Positions 22,804 through 35,339 are shown, counted from the first letter of the stretch. The stretch is DNA of 64,000 nucleotides from Epiperipatus broadwayi (GCA_028023455.1 JAQFVV010012546.1:393501-457500), one strand, 5' to 3'. Notes: generated from the sequence alone by a model not told the origin. Translations and numbers: made by a program.

Positions 22804-22903
22804 CATATGTCATAGCATCAGCCGGGAGGCGAACCCGCAACAACTACCTGCAACCAACTACTTGCTTGCAAGTTGGCTGTGCTGACCTCTCGGCTAACAA
22901 CAC
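22804..22903 (-). mobile_element. tRNA-derived SINE copy
   Basis: On the minus strand it reads TGTTAGCCGAGAGGTCAGC (A-box-like, with tRNA D-arm pattern), then CAACTTGCAAGCAAGTAGTT (anticodon-arm-like hairpin), then GCGGGTTCGCCTCCCGG (B-box and T-arm), then TGATGCTATGACATATGG. It is one of five related copies in the window, at 22.8, 44.2, 46.7, 51.2 and 63.7 kb. The body is about 95 bases, close to a bare tRNA, with no long SINE tail. Confidence 0.75.
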
Positions 22904-22904
22904 A

Positions 22905-24470
22905 TTTTTTAAACCAATTTTTTTAAATTTTGTGAAAACAAGATATATTAAGATTTAAGATTGTTTTCTTCTTATTATAAGTAACTAGATATTTATTATG
23001 CAATTACCCAAACTTTTGTTTGCATGCACAAATTTAATTCTCATCTGATTTTCCACTCAACCACAAAAAAGTGCTTCGTAGATAACGGCAAAAAAAATTG
23101 ATTTAAAAAATAGAAATCCTGGTGTTATTAGTTTATACTTATTTAAATATTATTTGGCTAAAAAAGGATAATTGCTTGAGTGTTCATAAGAAGTTTTAGA
23201 GTCAGACTTGCGAACAGCAAAATTGACACTGGAACCTCCCCAATCCCAAGTCAGATGCTTAGAGATATTTTTCAGTTAATTGAATTAAATGCTTGATATT
23301 TTGCAAAAATGCTTTACTGTAACAAAGCTTGTGCCCAGTGATTAGTATAATTACCCTTTTTTGTTTCATCAAACTTTTTGCATCCCTTATCTATATCTAA
23401 TGTGAATTTTTGACTATAGTTTTCAAAGCCTTTGATCTTTAAATATTGATATAATTCTCTTAACACTCAAACTTCAAATGTATTTTTTTAATTAAATATA
23501 TAATGTATTGTATAACCTTATAAATTATGAAAAATTAAACTTTAATATTAAACTAACATACATTTTTATGCGTCCCTTTGAAAAACAAAAGAAGAATAGT
23601 AATGTTGTTAAATAAATGAACAATAACATAGAAGGACAATAATTCATGTGGAGACTGATTTAATTGAAGCATATGTTTTTGGTTTTATTTGCATTTTTCA
23701 ACATCTTGCATCATTGCTTTTGAAAAAAATCATATATGAGAGTTTAACAACAATAATAAAATATATTCTGGACACATATTTTATTATATTAGAAATGGTA
23801 AAAAAAGGAATCTAACATTTTCTTAAATATTTATTGATAGATAATAGAATTTTATAGTAAGTTTCATGTTATAATTCATAGTTGTAGGAAAATGATGTGT
23901 TGAGTCTAATCTTAAATGCATGTACTTTTTATTTTTTACTGTGAACTAAGTAAATTATTTTTCTGCATTATTAGCATCTATCAAACATAAAAGTAAAAAC
24001 AAAATGGCACCGTAAAACTTATCCATAATTGCTGAAAAAAATTGAGACTAGTCACCCCTTAAAACTTGCTAAATATTATTTAGTGGACGTTTTTATATTT
24101 TTTTTCCTCTTAAATTGATTCCCTAGCTAAATATAGATAGTTGTGCATCGACTATCTTAAAAAAAATCATCCCAAATTTTTTTTTCTGTGATTTAAAACC
24201 AAAATGAAAATAGAAATAACTATTATATTTCAAAGTTTTTCAAAAATATTTGTATATAAGTAAAATACTTAATTTCAGAAGAATCTCTGCATGCAGGATA
24301 TCTGAGTAAAGTTTTCAAAACTGTTACAGTTATTGAAAAGGAGATTTACACATTTTTTTTTCAAATAAAGTAAACTGTAATAAATGTAATAAAAAATATC
24401 CATTAAATTAAAAAATATATACATTTTTTAAAAAAAAACACAGACATGAAAAATATACAATTTTTAAAAA
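22905..24470. other. AT-rich DNA with a worn dispersed repeat
   Basis: At 23165-23260 the sequence TTGCTTGAGTGTTCATAAGAAG, then GAGTCAGACTTGCGAACAG, then GACACTGGAACCTCCCCA, is shared in part with 45.32-45.40 kb. It is a two-copy dispersed repeat of unknown origin. The rest is AT-rich with no gene recognised. Confidence 0.35.
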
Positions 24471-24559
24471 AAATCAGAAAGTAAAATAAAATAAAACATA
24501 ATAAAAAACCAGAATATAAAATGTCACAACATAGTAAAGATTATTTTTTTTCCTCAGTG

Positions 24560-25260
24560 ATGAAAGTTTACTCATCAAAAAACAGATACAAGTGCAGTTA
24601 GAAAAAGGTTTACAAAGAAGTGTAAACATGGTAAAATGAAAATTCAGAAGCAACATGGTGAGATGGGAAGGATATATATGAAACAGGAAAGGAAAGTTGA
24701 AAGGGTGTGTAGTCCAGGCCAAGAAAAGGTCTTTGGTTGCAGCTCCAAAATGCACATCTTTATTGAGTGAGCGACCACACGGGACACAAAAAAATAAATT
24801 GTTGAGTCCTGTGACAGAGCTGAGAGGATAGGAGTAGTAGGATTGCCCAGATGTCTGTGAGGAGTAAAGATGGGGTTAGTTTGGTATCTCTGGTTTTGAA
24901 AGAACGAGTTAAATCCAATAGTTTTTGATTCACTGAGTATACTCTCTGGTCAAAAATAATAGCACATTGAAGCAACCAGAGTGCATAGATGAGGAAAACT
25001 GATAGTCTGATAGTTGCAAAGACTGCTGTTTCTATGGATTTTTGGAGATTGAAGATGGTGTTCCTGTGTGATGAAATGCAGGAGCTGATGACATGTCTCA
25101 CTCCAAGCAGAAAGGGACATTTGAGTAGAAAGTGCTTCATTGTCAGTTTTACAGAATTGTCATAGGGGAGAGATCTTGGTGAAATCCCTGCAGTTGACCA
25201 AAAATTGACTGGTGGGAAGGGAGTGAAGGTAGATTTTGAGGTGGCTTTTGTTGCAACAAA
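24560..25260 (-). pseudogene. LINE C-terminal region, frameshifted
   Basis: The minus-strand frame at 24760-25140 begins MKHFLLKCPFLLGVRHVISS. Just upstream, in another frame (about 25150-25180), is PLCQFCKTDNE. Read together across one frameshift they give the C-x2-C ... E-x-x-x-HFL-x-KCP cluster near the C-terminus of LINE polymerases. About 110 further residues are hydrophobic and helical, including VFATIRLSVFLIYALWLLQC. The region is clearly richer in G and C than its surroundings on both sides, which supports former coding. It is a third LINE fragment, distinct in sequence from those at 11 and 13.8 kb. Confidence 0.55.
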
Positions 25261-25264
25261 TGAT

Positions 25265-27960
25265 GGCTATGGTTATTTTAAAATAATTTAATTTTTTTTT
25301 AGTTTACATTTCTGTTTAATGAACATTTGTTTCATTAAAAGTTTATTCAAAAAATTTTTAAGAGTGAATAAAATTTTGTTTCTATATTTAAATGACTTAT
25401 GATATTAAAAAAGTAAAGGTTTGGGGTAATATTTAGATTAAAAACATTTTCAAAACTATTTTTTTTAATTTTATTTAGGCATTTTTCCACTACTAAATTT
25501 TTAAAAAATATAGCATATAGTCCAATTTGATACTTGGGACAGTTGCCTCAAAGCACAACCTATGAATTCAGTCTTATATTCACTTTTCTCCATGGGGAAT
25601 ATAAAAGTCAATAGAAATCACACTGGTCAGTTTTTGGATGAAGATTTTTTTAAATGATTTTGTTGTAATGCCATCTTCTAGATACTATGGACAGATATAT
25701 CTATTTGTCAAAAATAATTGAATGTCTGGGTAGCTTTCAACGTTTTATTTGATAATTTTCACATATTTAATAAATTGATTTTGAGCTTTAAGTTTTAGAT
25801 ATAATAAACACCTCCACACTTCCCCAATTCTTTTCAAATTCATATAAATAAAGATATAATAAAAGACAAATGACCCCCAAAATGCATTTTGTGCTGAACC
25901 AGAACTCATCAGTTGGACAGGTCACTATCTTTCATATATATCTCTATTATATGCAAAGTATTTGATTTATCTAGTTTTAGATGTAAAATGTTTGCACTTA
26001 CTATTAACCCACAAAATCATTGTACATTATATACACATACCTTAGTATTTAAATAAACTGTTGTCTGTATATAAATATATAATGAAGAGTCGCAATGTAT
26101 ATTGGTTATTCTATCTGCTTTCATATCCATGATCTAATATTTGAATCTTGAAAATAATGTTAAACTTGGACTTTTTTTTTTTCAATTTCCAAACAATCAT
26201 ATAGTTTTTTCTTCATAATCAGTCATTCGTGGATATCAGGCTTTTTTTTTTAGGATGATAAAGAAAGAGAAAAATCGTTAGGGTTAGGGATAGCAGCTTG
26301 TTAAATAATGGTGACTGTTATAAAATTATTTGCCCTACACTAGGTTAATTAAATAGTTCTAAGCTATCAATGTCTGTACATACGTATATAGTTTTAATTA
26401 ATCGCCATCATATTTTTAATTTTTTTGTTTGCTAGTCATATATCATTTTTAAGGTATCTACATTTTTTAAAAACATGATTAAAATACTTGACAAAATATA
26501 TTGTTTAAGCTACAAATGATTTATCTAATGTTTTCTATCTTTGTAAAATATCTTTATACAAATTAGAATTATTAGACGATAGTTAAGCTGTGCGCTTTAG
26601 CGTTCTCTCACGAATAATGTAAATTAATACAGTGACATTTTTAATCCATTTTCGCAATAAAACTTTTTTTAGCTTAAATTTTTATTTCATATATTTATTG
26701 ATAAATTTCTTTTTATTATATTAGATCTATCTGTTTATTGTGCTTTGTCATATTTTTATACCCTAGCGCACTATTAAGTTGATATCAATAGAGTTCTTTG
26801 TTTACAAGAAGGGACTTTAGTAATATTTGAAAGTTTTAATATCTAAGGCATGATTGTATTTTCTTTTTAACATCATCCACAATTCCTTAATGACGACTTG
26901 TTATCAGTTTCACTCTGCAGTTTAACTCCGAATCGTTTTATCACTTGTAAAACCTCAAGAAACTTCTCTCATTTATTTTCAACTGGACAATAGTTGTCTT
27001 GAGTTGAAGGAGAACTCTGTCTCATTTCTTCTTCATTGCACATTAGCAATTCTGCTTTTCTATGCAATCCTATCTACTCATATTTTAGATATCCATAATG
27101 GTTTGATAATTTAAAATTTATAAAATGTAAGTAAAGCTTTTCACGATGCCATTTATAATACAGAATTTTAAATTTATTCTTTTTTATACAAATAATTTAT
27201 AGATCCTCAAGTTTCTTTTTATATTATTTTCCTCAGAGATTAGCCAATTTATTATAAGCTTTAAAAAAAAAAAAGGCAAACTATTATCACATTTTGAAAA
27301 AGCACGCAACTGATAAATATTGAAGTTTTATATTTTAAAGAGAAAATATCAAAAAAGAACAAAATACTTCTTTTCTATTGATCATATTTTAAAAGTTTTT
27401 TTTTTTTTTTAATCTCTGTTGATTTAATCCTCTATTAAACATTTCTTAAAATATTTTACGAAATAACAAAATATTCTAGGTAGCTCTGACGCGTGTGTTT
27501 TGTCCACAGGAATATTTTAAATATAGTTATTAATATTTACTAAGGCAATAAACCTTTAAGCATGTGCGCTATATAGTTATTGTAAACGTACTTTATTTAT
27601 GAAAATGTGATGTTAAATCTTAGATTGAACACTAATATAAATATGACATCTCTACCAGTTATAATAGCTATATTATATTCCAGTTGCATTTTTTCTTGTT
27701 TTTTGTTTTTTTTGTACTTACTGTTAGCATATCGACACACATTCTGATCCAAACAGATTAGTTTGGAACTTTATCCTGTAGGTATTAACAGCTGTGATAC
27801 TATTTTATATAAGTACTAAATGATTATCTGAATTGTCCATGGGATAACTACTTCATTAAAAAATTTTAAGTCTTATTATGATTAAAAACCACACACTCAG
27901 CTTAAATGTAAAACTGAATTTATCAACCGTTATAGTAATAAATTATTGGTATAAAACGAT
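25265..27960. other. AT-rich intergenic DNA
   Basis: No gene is recognised. GTTAGGGTTAGGG at 26278-26290 is two telomere-like repeats only and probably chance. Slightly less AT-rich stretches at 26880-27080 have no long frame. Poly-T and poly-A runs are frequent. Confidence 0.4.
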
Positions 27961-27967
27961 ATTATTT

Positions 27968-28342
27968 TGCTGAACCAGGTGATACAACTATCTTTGTTAC
28001 AGTGTGAATATAGTGAATATTAGCAAATACATTAGTATATTTTCATGCCTATAAACATACATTAAACTAGTCATTGATTATCATAAATTTGCATAATTAC
28101 AAGTGTAATTTGATCTAACAGTTAGCTATGCCATTAGATTAAATGGCCAGTGCTTGCTGAGAGGAATGTTATTGTATTTTATATTTATGAAGTTTTTAGA
28201 ATTAATTATGTGCTAAACTTCTTTTATTTTTAGTTTTTTTATTATATTACTTTCTAAGCAAATAATTTTAGCATCAGCAGATTTAAAGAAATGACTAGGT
28301 TTTTTTCTCATGGTCTGCTGTATCAAAATCCTGACTCAGCAG
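27968..28342. mobile_element. Inverted-repeat (MITE-like) element, family shared with 34.9 kb
   Basis: The left end TGCTGAACCAGGTGATACAA is matched by the inverted right end GTATCAAAATCCTGACTCAG. Internally, words such as ACATTAGTATATTTTCATGC, AAACATACATTAAAC and AACAGTTAGCTATGCC parallel those of the element at 34.9-35.3 kb. No coding capacity. Superfamily unknown. Confidence 0.6.
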
Positions 28343-28466
28343 AATAATAAATATTGTTTTATACCAAAAATTTATTATCATAAGAGTTGATAAATTTCTA
28401 CATACTTATAAGGAATATATTTTATTACATATTATCTATGGTATACACATATATTATAGTTTATTC

Positions 28467-28479
<13 letters not shown>

Positions 28480-28555
<76 letters not shown>
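28480..28555. repeat. (TA)n microsatellite
   Basis: About 38 uninterrupted TA units. Confidence 0.97.
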
Positions 28556-28560
<5 letters not shown>

Positions 28561-28589
28561 AAGAAAATATATCCAAAAAATTATAAGAA

Positions 28590-28692
28590 ATACAATTACT
28601 TGTATGTAAAACTGCTGTCTTTAATATTGCAACCATAGCACTGGTTTTCATCAGAAATATTAAAGATAGCATTTTCACATACAAATAATTTT
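28590..28692. repeat. Hairpin with 35-base arms and a CTGATGA loop motif
   Basis: AATTACTTGTATGTAAAACT...TTTAATATT pairs with AATATTAAAGATAG...ATACAAATAATT, around a 27-base loop. On the minus strand the loop starts CTGATGA (28648-28654), followed by AACC-AGTGCTAT-GGTT and GCAA. This resembles a hammerhead core and stem II, but GAAA is replaced by GCAA and no stem III can be drawn. Confidence 0.6.
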
Positions 28693-28702
28693 TGTTTCTA
28701 TT

Positions 28703-28717
28703 TCTCTCTCTCTCTTT

Positions 28718-28759
<42 letters not shown>
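28703..28759. repeat. Compound (TC)n(AC)n(TA)n microsatellite
   Basis: TC run at 28703-28716, AC run at about 28718-28743, TA run at 28744-28759. Confidence 0.95.
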
Positions 28760-29240
28760 TTGATAAATATTCTTCACAGCACTACCTATGTGATTATAAT
28801 CCGTAAAAAAGCAACCTCTTTCTATACTACTACAAAAATTTTAAATATTATGAAATTCAAAATAACATTATAAACAATAGGTCTTTGTATATAAGCTATA
28901 AAGTCATTTCTCATTTATTTCTTTGCATTTTGTTTATATTGTTTTGAATTTCATAATACTTAAGACTTTTATGATAGTAAAAAAAGTGGTTGACTTATTT
29001 CCAACTGCTTTATTGATATTTTGTACTTAAGACAGGTAACAATTTTGAAGTTAAATAACAGTAGGTATAATTCATATTTCCATATTCAAATTTTGATATA
29101 ATATTAACATTTAATTCTATACATATCTACAGTACATTGTTTTGATTTTATTTTATTCTAATTTTATACTTAATTTCATATCTCTCAATTGTTTTTATAT
29201 ATAAATATGTAAATATATATTTGGAATTTGTTCATGTATA
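28760..29240. other. AT-rich spacer between microsatellites
   Basis: No gene or repeat was recognised. It contains a short inverted pair: AATATTATGAAATTCAAAAT near 28845 and TTTTGAATTTCATAATACTT near 28942. Confidence 0.4.
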
Positions 29241-29242
29241 CA

Positions 29243-29420
<178 letters not shown>

Positions 29421-31310
29421 ATGGACATTTCAATTGGTTCAAATGAGCTATTGGAATATTAACACAATATTAATATTAACAACAGGTAAGTATTTATATG
29501 AACAAATTCAAAATATATCTTTTATCCGTGAACATATTTGTTAATGTATTGATTCAGTAAATAATTCCTGCCTATAACAAAATGAAAATGTAGACTAGAG
29601 TATGTTTAAATGGACATTTAAATTATAAAAGAAAAGGATAAATGTCAAACACAAAGTTATGTATAAAAATATGATTTATAATGTTTGGAATAACTAAAAA
29701 GTATTAATTAAGCAATAATTATTATTACTATTAATATAAATAAATTAAATCTAAAAAGTGTTTGTACCTGAAAATAGAACATTTAAATATTATTATGAAA
29801 AGGGTGTTTGCATGTTATATTATGAAAAAGTCTATTTTCCAAAAGGGAATTAATATATGTTATTTCTGATCCTAAAATGAAATAAAAAAAGACAATAATG
29901 ATAATTTGTTATTGCATTCCAAACTACCCTTAACATATTATGTTTCACAGAAAAACAACTATTGTAATTAATTTATTTTATTATATTTTTCTTTAAAAAA
30001 TACTTAGACTCTTAATTCTCTTCAGAAACATCTATCTGGACAATTATTCTAGCTGGTTATAAGTGCCAATATATTAATTGACTTCAAAGTGTGTACTGTA
30101 AAAAACACAGAAATCTAACAAATCTTTCTTAAATATTATCACATGTACCATATGCAGTAAATCCAATAGACCAATTACCATTGCTTTTGTAGGGTTTGAA
30201 TTTACAGCCATAATCTACATCTATAGGTCACCCAATCCATTGTCTTTCTGATAAATGAATGTTCATTGAAAAGCTGAAATACTTATTTACAAATGCAGAT
30301 TAAAAAGTCTTCTGTTAAATGCACTAGAAGCTATATGTATTTCTATCTTTTGATAAGCATTAAGGAATAACCACATAAATTATATTGAGGAAATTTCTGG
30401 AGAAAACATTTTCTTTATATTCATGTAAAAAGGAAAATTGTTATTATACTATTAGGATAAATAAATTTGAATAAACTAATTCTCTAATGCTTTCACATAA
30501 TTTTAAAATGTGATAAAGAACACCAAAAAAAATCACAGATATATCAAGGAAGAACTTAACAATAAATAATAAAAATAAGTGCTTTTATTGACATAAATGC
30601 ACTAACACATAAAAATATATTGCTTTTCAGCTTTCACAAATAAAAACATAAGGTAATATTATTTAAAAATAGAAATGTTATCTAAATGATAAAAAGGTCA
30701 CTGTCCACCTGATGAATTCTAATGGTATTTATGTAAGAAAGTGAGGTGAGTTGTGAGTTTATTCAAATGATTTATTTGTGTTTCTGATTTGTCTAATTAT
30801 TATAGCATTATTTCTATTTCTAAACAGAACCTCCAACACACTTCTATTTGTAAAAGATATATATATATATTACTCTTTATTGCCTTTGTGTAAATAAAAG
30901 TATTTCTATTAACCTTTTTTTTTACTTTTATACTAAAAAATCAAAATCTGTTTTTAATAAATCATTTAATTTTAAATTAGAAGGAGTGCGGCAGCAGCAA
31001 TGTTATATATAAAAATAACAATTAAAATTTTTTATTAATTTTTTGCCAAAATTGTTTGCAAACTTTAAAAAAAGGTATTGTTATTGGAAATACATATGTA
31101 TGCAAAGGTTAACTAGAATAAAAATTGGAATGACCCAATATTTGATTTGCCTCATGTAGTCAAAAAACATGAAGTTAAATAAAAATATATAAAAAAATAT
31201 TTATATCCTTTATTTTTAGCAGAAATCATAGCTGAAAAAAAAAGCTTGTTTAATCAGCAATTAGAACCTAAATAAAAAATGAGGGGAGGGAGAATTAATG
31301 TACATTTCAA
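29421..31310. other. AT-rich intergenic DNA
   Basis: No gene or shared repeat was recognised. A short run of TA units lies at about 30859-30870. Confidence 0.4.
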
Positions 31311-31334
31311 TTAGGGTAAAAGTTATTGGTGCCA

Positions 31335-31790
31335 ATTTAGTATGCGCTCACGGCCGCCATTTTGAATTACAAGAACCACCCAAAACCACCCTGGCACATC
31401 CAACTGATAAATGACATCAATCAAAATGGCCATTTCCATAAATAAAAAAAACAATTTTCGTAAAAAAAAAAAAAAAATGTAATCACATTATTAAAATATT
31501 AAAGCACAAAATTCACCATTTTCATAGAAAAAACGAAAACCAAAAAACCCAATTTTTGTATTTATAAGAAATGAAATCACATGATTAAAATATTAAAACA
31601 CAAAATCGCCATTTTCATAGGAAAAAAAAACCAAAAAACCCAATTTTTGTAGTTATAAAAAATGAAATCACATGATTAAAATATTAAAACACACACAAAA
31701 AAAACAATTTTCTTAGTTATAAGAAATTAAATCATGTGATTAAAATATTAAAACACAAAATCGCCATTTTAAGAATAAATCTTAATCTTT
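31335..31790. repeat. Short tandem repeat with degenerate ~92-bp unit
   Basis: The word CAC(A/T)TNATTAAAATATTAAA occurs at 31484, 31578 and 31669, with a shortened unit at about 31733. Each unit carries AAAATCGCCATTTTCATAG and AAAAACCCAATTTTTGTA, so periods are about 94, 91 and 64. Just upstream is a GC-rich leader, CACGGCCGCCATTTTGAATT, which contains the same GCCATTTT word. Confidence 0.8.
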
Positions 31791-31794
31791 TTCC

Positions 31795-32535
31795 TTAATT
31801 GCTTTTAAAGAAATTATTTGCATAATTTAATTTAAATTGCTTGACATATATTTTATATTTATATAAGGAAATTGTAATTACATGATGTGCATAAAAAAAG
31901 ATCTACTTGTTAAATAACTTTCAAAATATGTAACATTATAAATTCATGTGCAAACACTCATATTAAATAGCTTTATTTAAAAGCATTTATGATTTATTTG
32001 TTAAAAGAGCCATTAAGTGAAATAATAATAAAATTTTAATATTTACATTATATAATATCTTCAATAAAATATGTGTTAATGATAGATTATTAATGTACAC
32101 TGTCTTTAAAACTGTTAGATGTCTTAATGTAGATCATTGCATTTCTTACATAAAAAACTAGAAAACACACATGAAAAAATTTAAATATTTTCAAACCTGT
32201 ATGATTTAAATTGTTAATTTAATGTTAGACTAAGAATTAGGAAGATTAAACTTTTTTTACGTCGCCTGACACACATATACCAGCGTTGCAGTATAATATA
32301 TTTTTTTAATATTTTTTTATGTTTTTATCATTATGTTGTTCAACATAGATTAATCATACTGCAATCCATCCATTAGCACAAAAGGCAGACCAATTTCTTT
32401 CACTATGGGACATTTTAAAATATCCACTTCACATACTTCGAACATATTATAATTTTAACTTCATATTGTAATTTTAACTTCATATACACAATTTTAGATA
32501 TACTTTAGTGTTTAGATATAATTCAACAAGTATGT
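31795..32535. other. AT-rich intergenic DNA
   Basis: No gene is recognised. A short direct repeat (TAATTTTAACTTCATAT twice) lies at 32450-32485. Confidence 0.35.
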
Positions 32536-32539
32536 TCAT

Positions 32540-32735
32540 ATCTCAGTCAATATTAGCATATATACATATGTATATTAAATTAAATATTTTCATAGATTTT
32601 TAATGTGATAAGGAATGAAAATTAAAATATTATATCAATATAAATAGTGATATTTTTAAGTTTTTTGATGTTGCTAGGAAACAATCAATTACTAATTGAC
32701 ATTCCTAAAGTTAAACAAATTTTCTCTATTAAACT
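32540..32735. repeat. Diverged relative of the fold-back element at 61.1 kb
   Basis: The segment GATGTTGCTAGGAAACAATC then AATTACTAATTGACATTCCTAAAG then TTCTCTATTAAACT parallels GATGTTACCAAAAAATTATC, ATTACTACTAAATTGACAATGCC and TTCTCATTAACT at 61157-61225. Only this half is recognisable here. Confidence 0.45.
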
Positions 32736-32964
32736 ATATAATAGTTCTTTTGTCTTGGATTTAGATGAAACCAACCAACTTCTGTATCACTCATATGGCT
32801 AACATTATATTGTATTCTACATCTCTAATGATTTAATATTTATTTTAAAATTATTTTCTTATGATGATAGAATAAAGTAAGTGGTTTAATGTATACTTTT
32901 TAAAAAATTAGTTAATGATTTATAGTTAAGATTTTACTTCATTAACGCTTAAATAAATTAATAT

Positions 32965-34103
32965 ATATATGTGCTCTGCGCACAGATAATGAAGCTATTA
33001 ATAAATTGTCAAAATTTTTTACTGCCAAGCGCTTTCAGGACAGTCTACAGTCCCATATTCATGGCGAGTTATTCTGTTAATAACTGTAAAACTATGCAAA
33101 TTTTATGCAAATTTATGTGCAGATGTTACGTGGACCATTTACGAGATAGGGAATAGCAGGCCTCTCTTCTGTTGATTGCCGATGGGTCAGCGCAATGAAG
33201 TAAGCTTCCCTAACTTTACATTTGGTGTCGTTTGTTTCAGAGCAAATGACACTGGCTGTGGTAGGTAGAAAAGCATGTCCAGAGTTTCTCTCATGTTCGA
33301 CAAAAATCGAATTACCTTCAAACTTTGTTTTGGTTTTATTGTAAAGGTATCGGTGTTGAGCTACTCTGGTGGCAATGTTAGTTTTGGTCTCTCCATAATA
33401 TGTTGCCATACAATTTCTTTGGGGGCAGGTAATTTTGTACACAACTTGAGGGGTGAGTTCAGGTTTGATCCTGTCTTTGGTATTATTTATCAGTCTATTG
33501 GTGTTGAGAGGTGAACGAAAAGCGACTTCAAAGTCACATGATAGTTGATTGATAAGGCTTTTAGCTGTAGAGTGAACATATGGGATTAAGATTATTGGTT
33601 TGTTTCTTTCTTGTGGTTGTGGTTTATTTTATAAAAAAATTTGTTGACTTTTCTGTAGATGGATGAATAAGTGTGTCCTATTTTCCTTAAATCAGTTATA
33701 TAATTGATGAGATTTTTTTCTTTTATCTGCCTCATATTTGCACAAGTTATGGTTTCTAAACATGAATGAAGAGAGGGCTGCAAGTTTGTGTGAGTGTGGT
33801 GAGTAAGAATTAGGGTTTGTCAAGCCTCTTACTTTCAAAGGTTTGACTACCATTTGGTAGTCCAGTTTATCTATATTTTTGCTAACACATATGTCAAGGT
33901 ATTTGATCTGTTTGTCTTGGTTTTCCCAAGTAGTAGTAAAAGTAAGCTTGATATTATTATGGAGGCTATTGTGAAGGTTAGAGATGATGTCTTCTGGGAC
34001 AGCAACGAATATGGACTGTAGACTATCCCGAAAGTGCTTGGCAATAACAAATTTTGACAATTTATTAATAGCTTCATTATCTGTGCGCAGAGCACATATA
34101 TAT
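32965..34103 (-). mobile_element. Penelope-like element with inverted terminal fragment (PLE-3)
   Basis: A 5'-truncated PLE read on the minus strand. Its upstream end (34103 to about 34000) is also present in inverted orientation at the other end (32965-33060), so the insertion is bounded by about 100-base inverted copies of its own coding DNA. Both ends start TGCTCTGCGCACAGA inside a (TA)n run. The left copy has several differences (AAATTTTTTACTGCC against AAATTTGTTATTGCC), so the inversion is not recent. Such inverted partial copies are typical of PLE insertions. Confidence 0.8.
33113..34095 (-). pseudogene. PLE reverse transcriptase C-terminal part and GIY-YIG endonuclease (PLE-3)
   Basis: The minus-strand frame at 34060-33692 carries QSIFVAVPEDIISNLHNSLH then NIKLTFTTTWENQDKQIKYL, then FMFRNHNLCKYEADKRKKSH. 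This is the region just after the catalytic site plus the thumb, and is clearly homologous to PLE-2. After a frameshift, 33783-33592 gives LINYITDLRKIGHTYSSIYR. The frame at 33442-33113 is a well-preserved GIY-YIG domain: VYKITCPQRNCMATYYGETK, RVAQHRYLYNK, and a later EAYFIALTHRQ. Tyr, Gly, Arg and zinc-binding Cys positions are kept; the later Glu is within the EAYF segment. The catalytic YxDD box is not present intact, because the copy begins there. It is the youngest-looking PLE coding fragment in the window, but still broken by frameshifts. Confidence 0.85.
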
Positions 34104-34718
34104 ATATATTAATGATTTATGTATTATTTATTGGATTTTTAAGTTATTATATTATTAGTTTTTACATTTATATTTTATAATTATAATTAAATATTGTTCT
34201 CATGTCTAGATCATCAGGTTTTGTTGCTCTATGTGAAACTAAAATGTATATAATAATAATGCAAATATAGATGATGTGTGGATTTTTTGTAATTCTCTTT
34301 GAAATTATATGAAAGGTTCTTCAAAATTAAAGATTATATATTATGATGATGATTTTTAGTATTTCTGGGAGTGACCTTCAAATCCACGTATACATCGAAG
34401 AATTAATTGGCATCTTGGTGATGGTATAAATGATTATTACAAATTTTTAGATATTTAAGATATATGCTTATAAAATAAATCAGTATTTAATTACTATTTT
34501 AAAGAATATAATTCTATCATGCAAATGTCCTATCATTAAAGATAAATAATATACACAAACATATATATGTGTGTGTGTGTTAAATGAAGATTTTCATCGC
34601 CCACACATATAAAAAATGTATTATCAGCATTTATCCACTTATAATTTTTTGTATTACAATATTAAATTATTAAATTACTGGCTCGGCTGAAACATTGGTA
34701 TACTTCTAACTCAAATCT

Positions 34719-34719
<1 letters not shown>

Positions 34720-34760
<41 letters not shown>

Positions 34761-34830
34761 AGATAGATGATTTAATATTATATATATATATATATAATAT
34801 TAAATCATCTATGCACTTTATATATATATA
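34720..34830. repeat. (TA)n palindromes with GATTTAATATTA arms
   Basis: A TA run flanked by ATCTATCATA and TATGATAGAT is followed by GATGATTTAATATTA-(TA)n-TAATATTAAATCATC. Nested near-perfect palindromes centre on the TA runs. Confidence 0.85.
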
Positions 34831-34895
34831 TATTCTACAAGAATATGTAGACAATTATCAAAAAATATAATAATGAATCTTAATAATTTTTGCTA

Positions 34896-35330
34896 TTTGG
34901 TGAGCCAGATTTTTGATACAAAGTATCTTTATCAAAGCAAGACCATAATGAACATTATAATATACATTAGCATATCTGTATGCATGTAAACATAAATCAA
35001 ACTTGTCACATGATAATAGATATTAGCATGTTTGCATGTGAATAACTATAAATTGGCCTACAATTGGTGCAGTCATTACATTAAACATCCAGTTCTTGTT
35101 GAATCTTATAATGTTTTAGAACTAATTATGTGCCAAGTGAGAGAATAACATTGCTATCATTTAATTGCTTAATGTAATGGAGTAGCTAACTGCTAGATCA
35201 ATTTACAGTTATGCATATGCAAATATGCTAATATCTAATTTGGTTTATATTTACATGCATGCAGATATGCTAAGATACCTTTTGAACTGACAGCAGGAGA
35301 TTCTGACTTCATTTATTCACAGACAATGTA
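34896..35330. mobile_element. Fold-back element, family shared with 28.0 kb
   Basis: The left half (34896-35105: ATTAGCATATCTGTATGCAT, AGATATTAGCATGTTTGCAT) is repeated inverted in the right half (35120-35290: ATGCAAATATGCTAATATCT, ATGCATGCAGATATGCTAA). The outer end TTGGTGAGCCAGATTTTTGA resembles the terminal words of the element at 27968-28342. No coding capacity. Confidence 0.65.
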
Positions 35331-35339
35331 TCTGAAAAT

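Noticed and set aside
26278-26290. GTTAGGGTTAGGG as an interstitial telomere
   Set aside because: Only two units, which is expected by chance often enough.
28387-28777. Open frames with long Tyr/Ile tracts
   Set aside because: They are produced by the (TA)n and (CA)n arrays.
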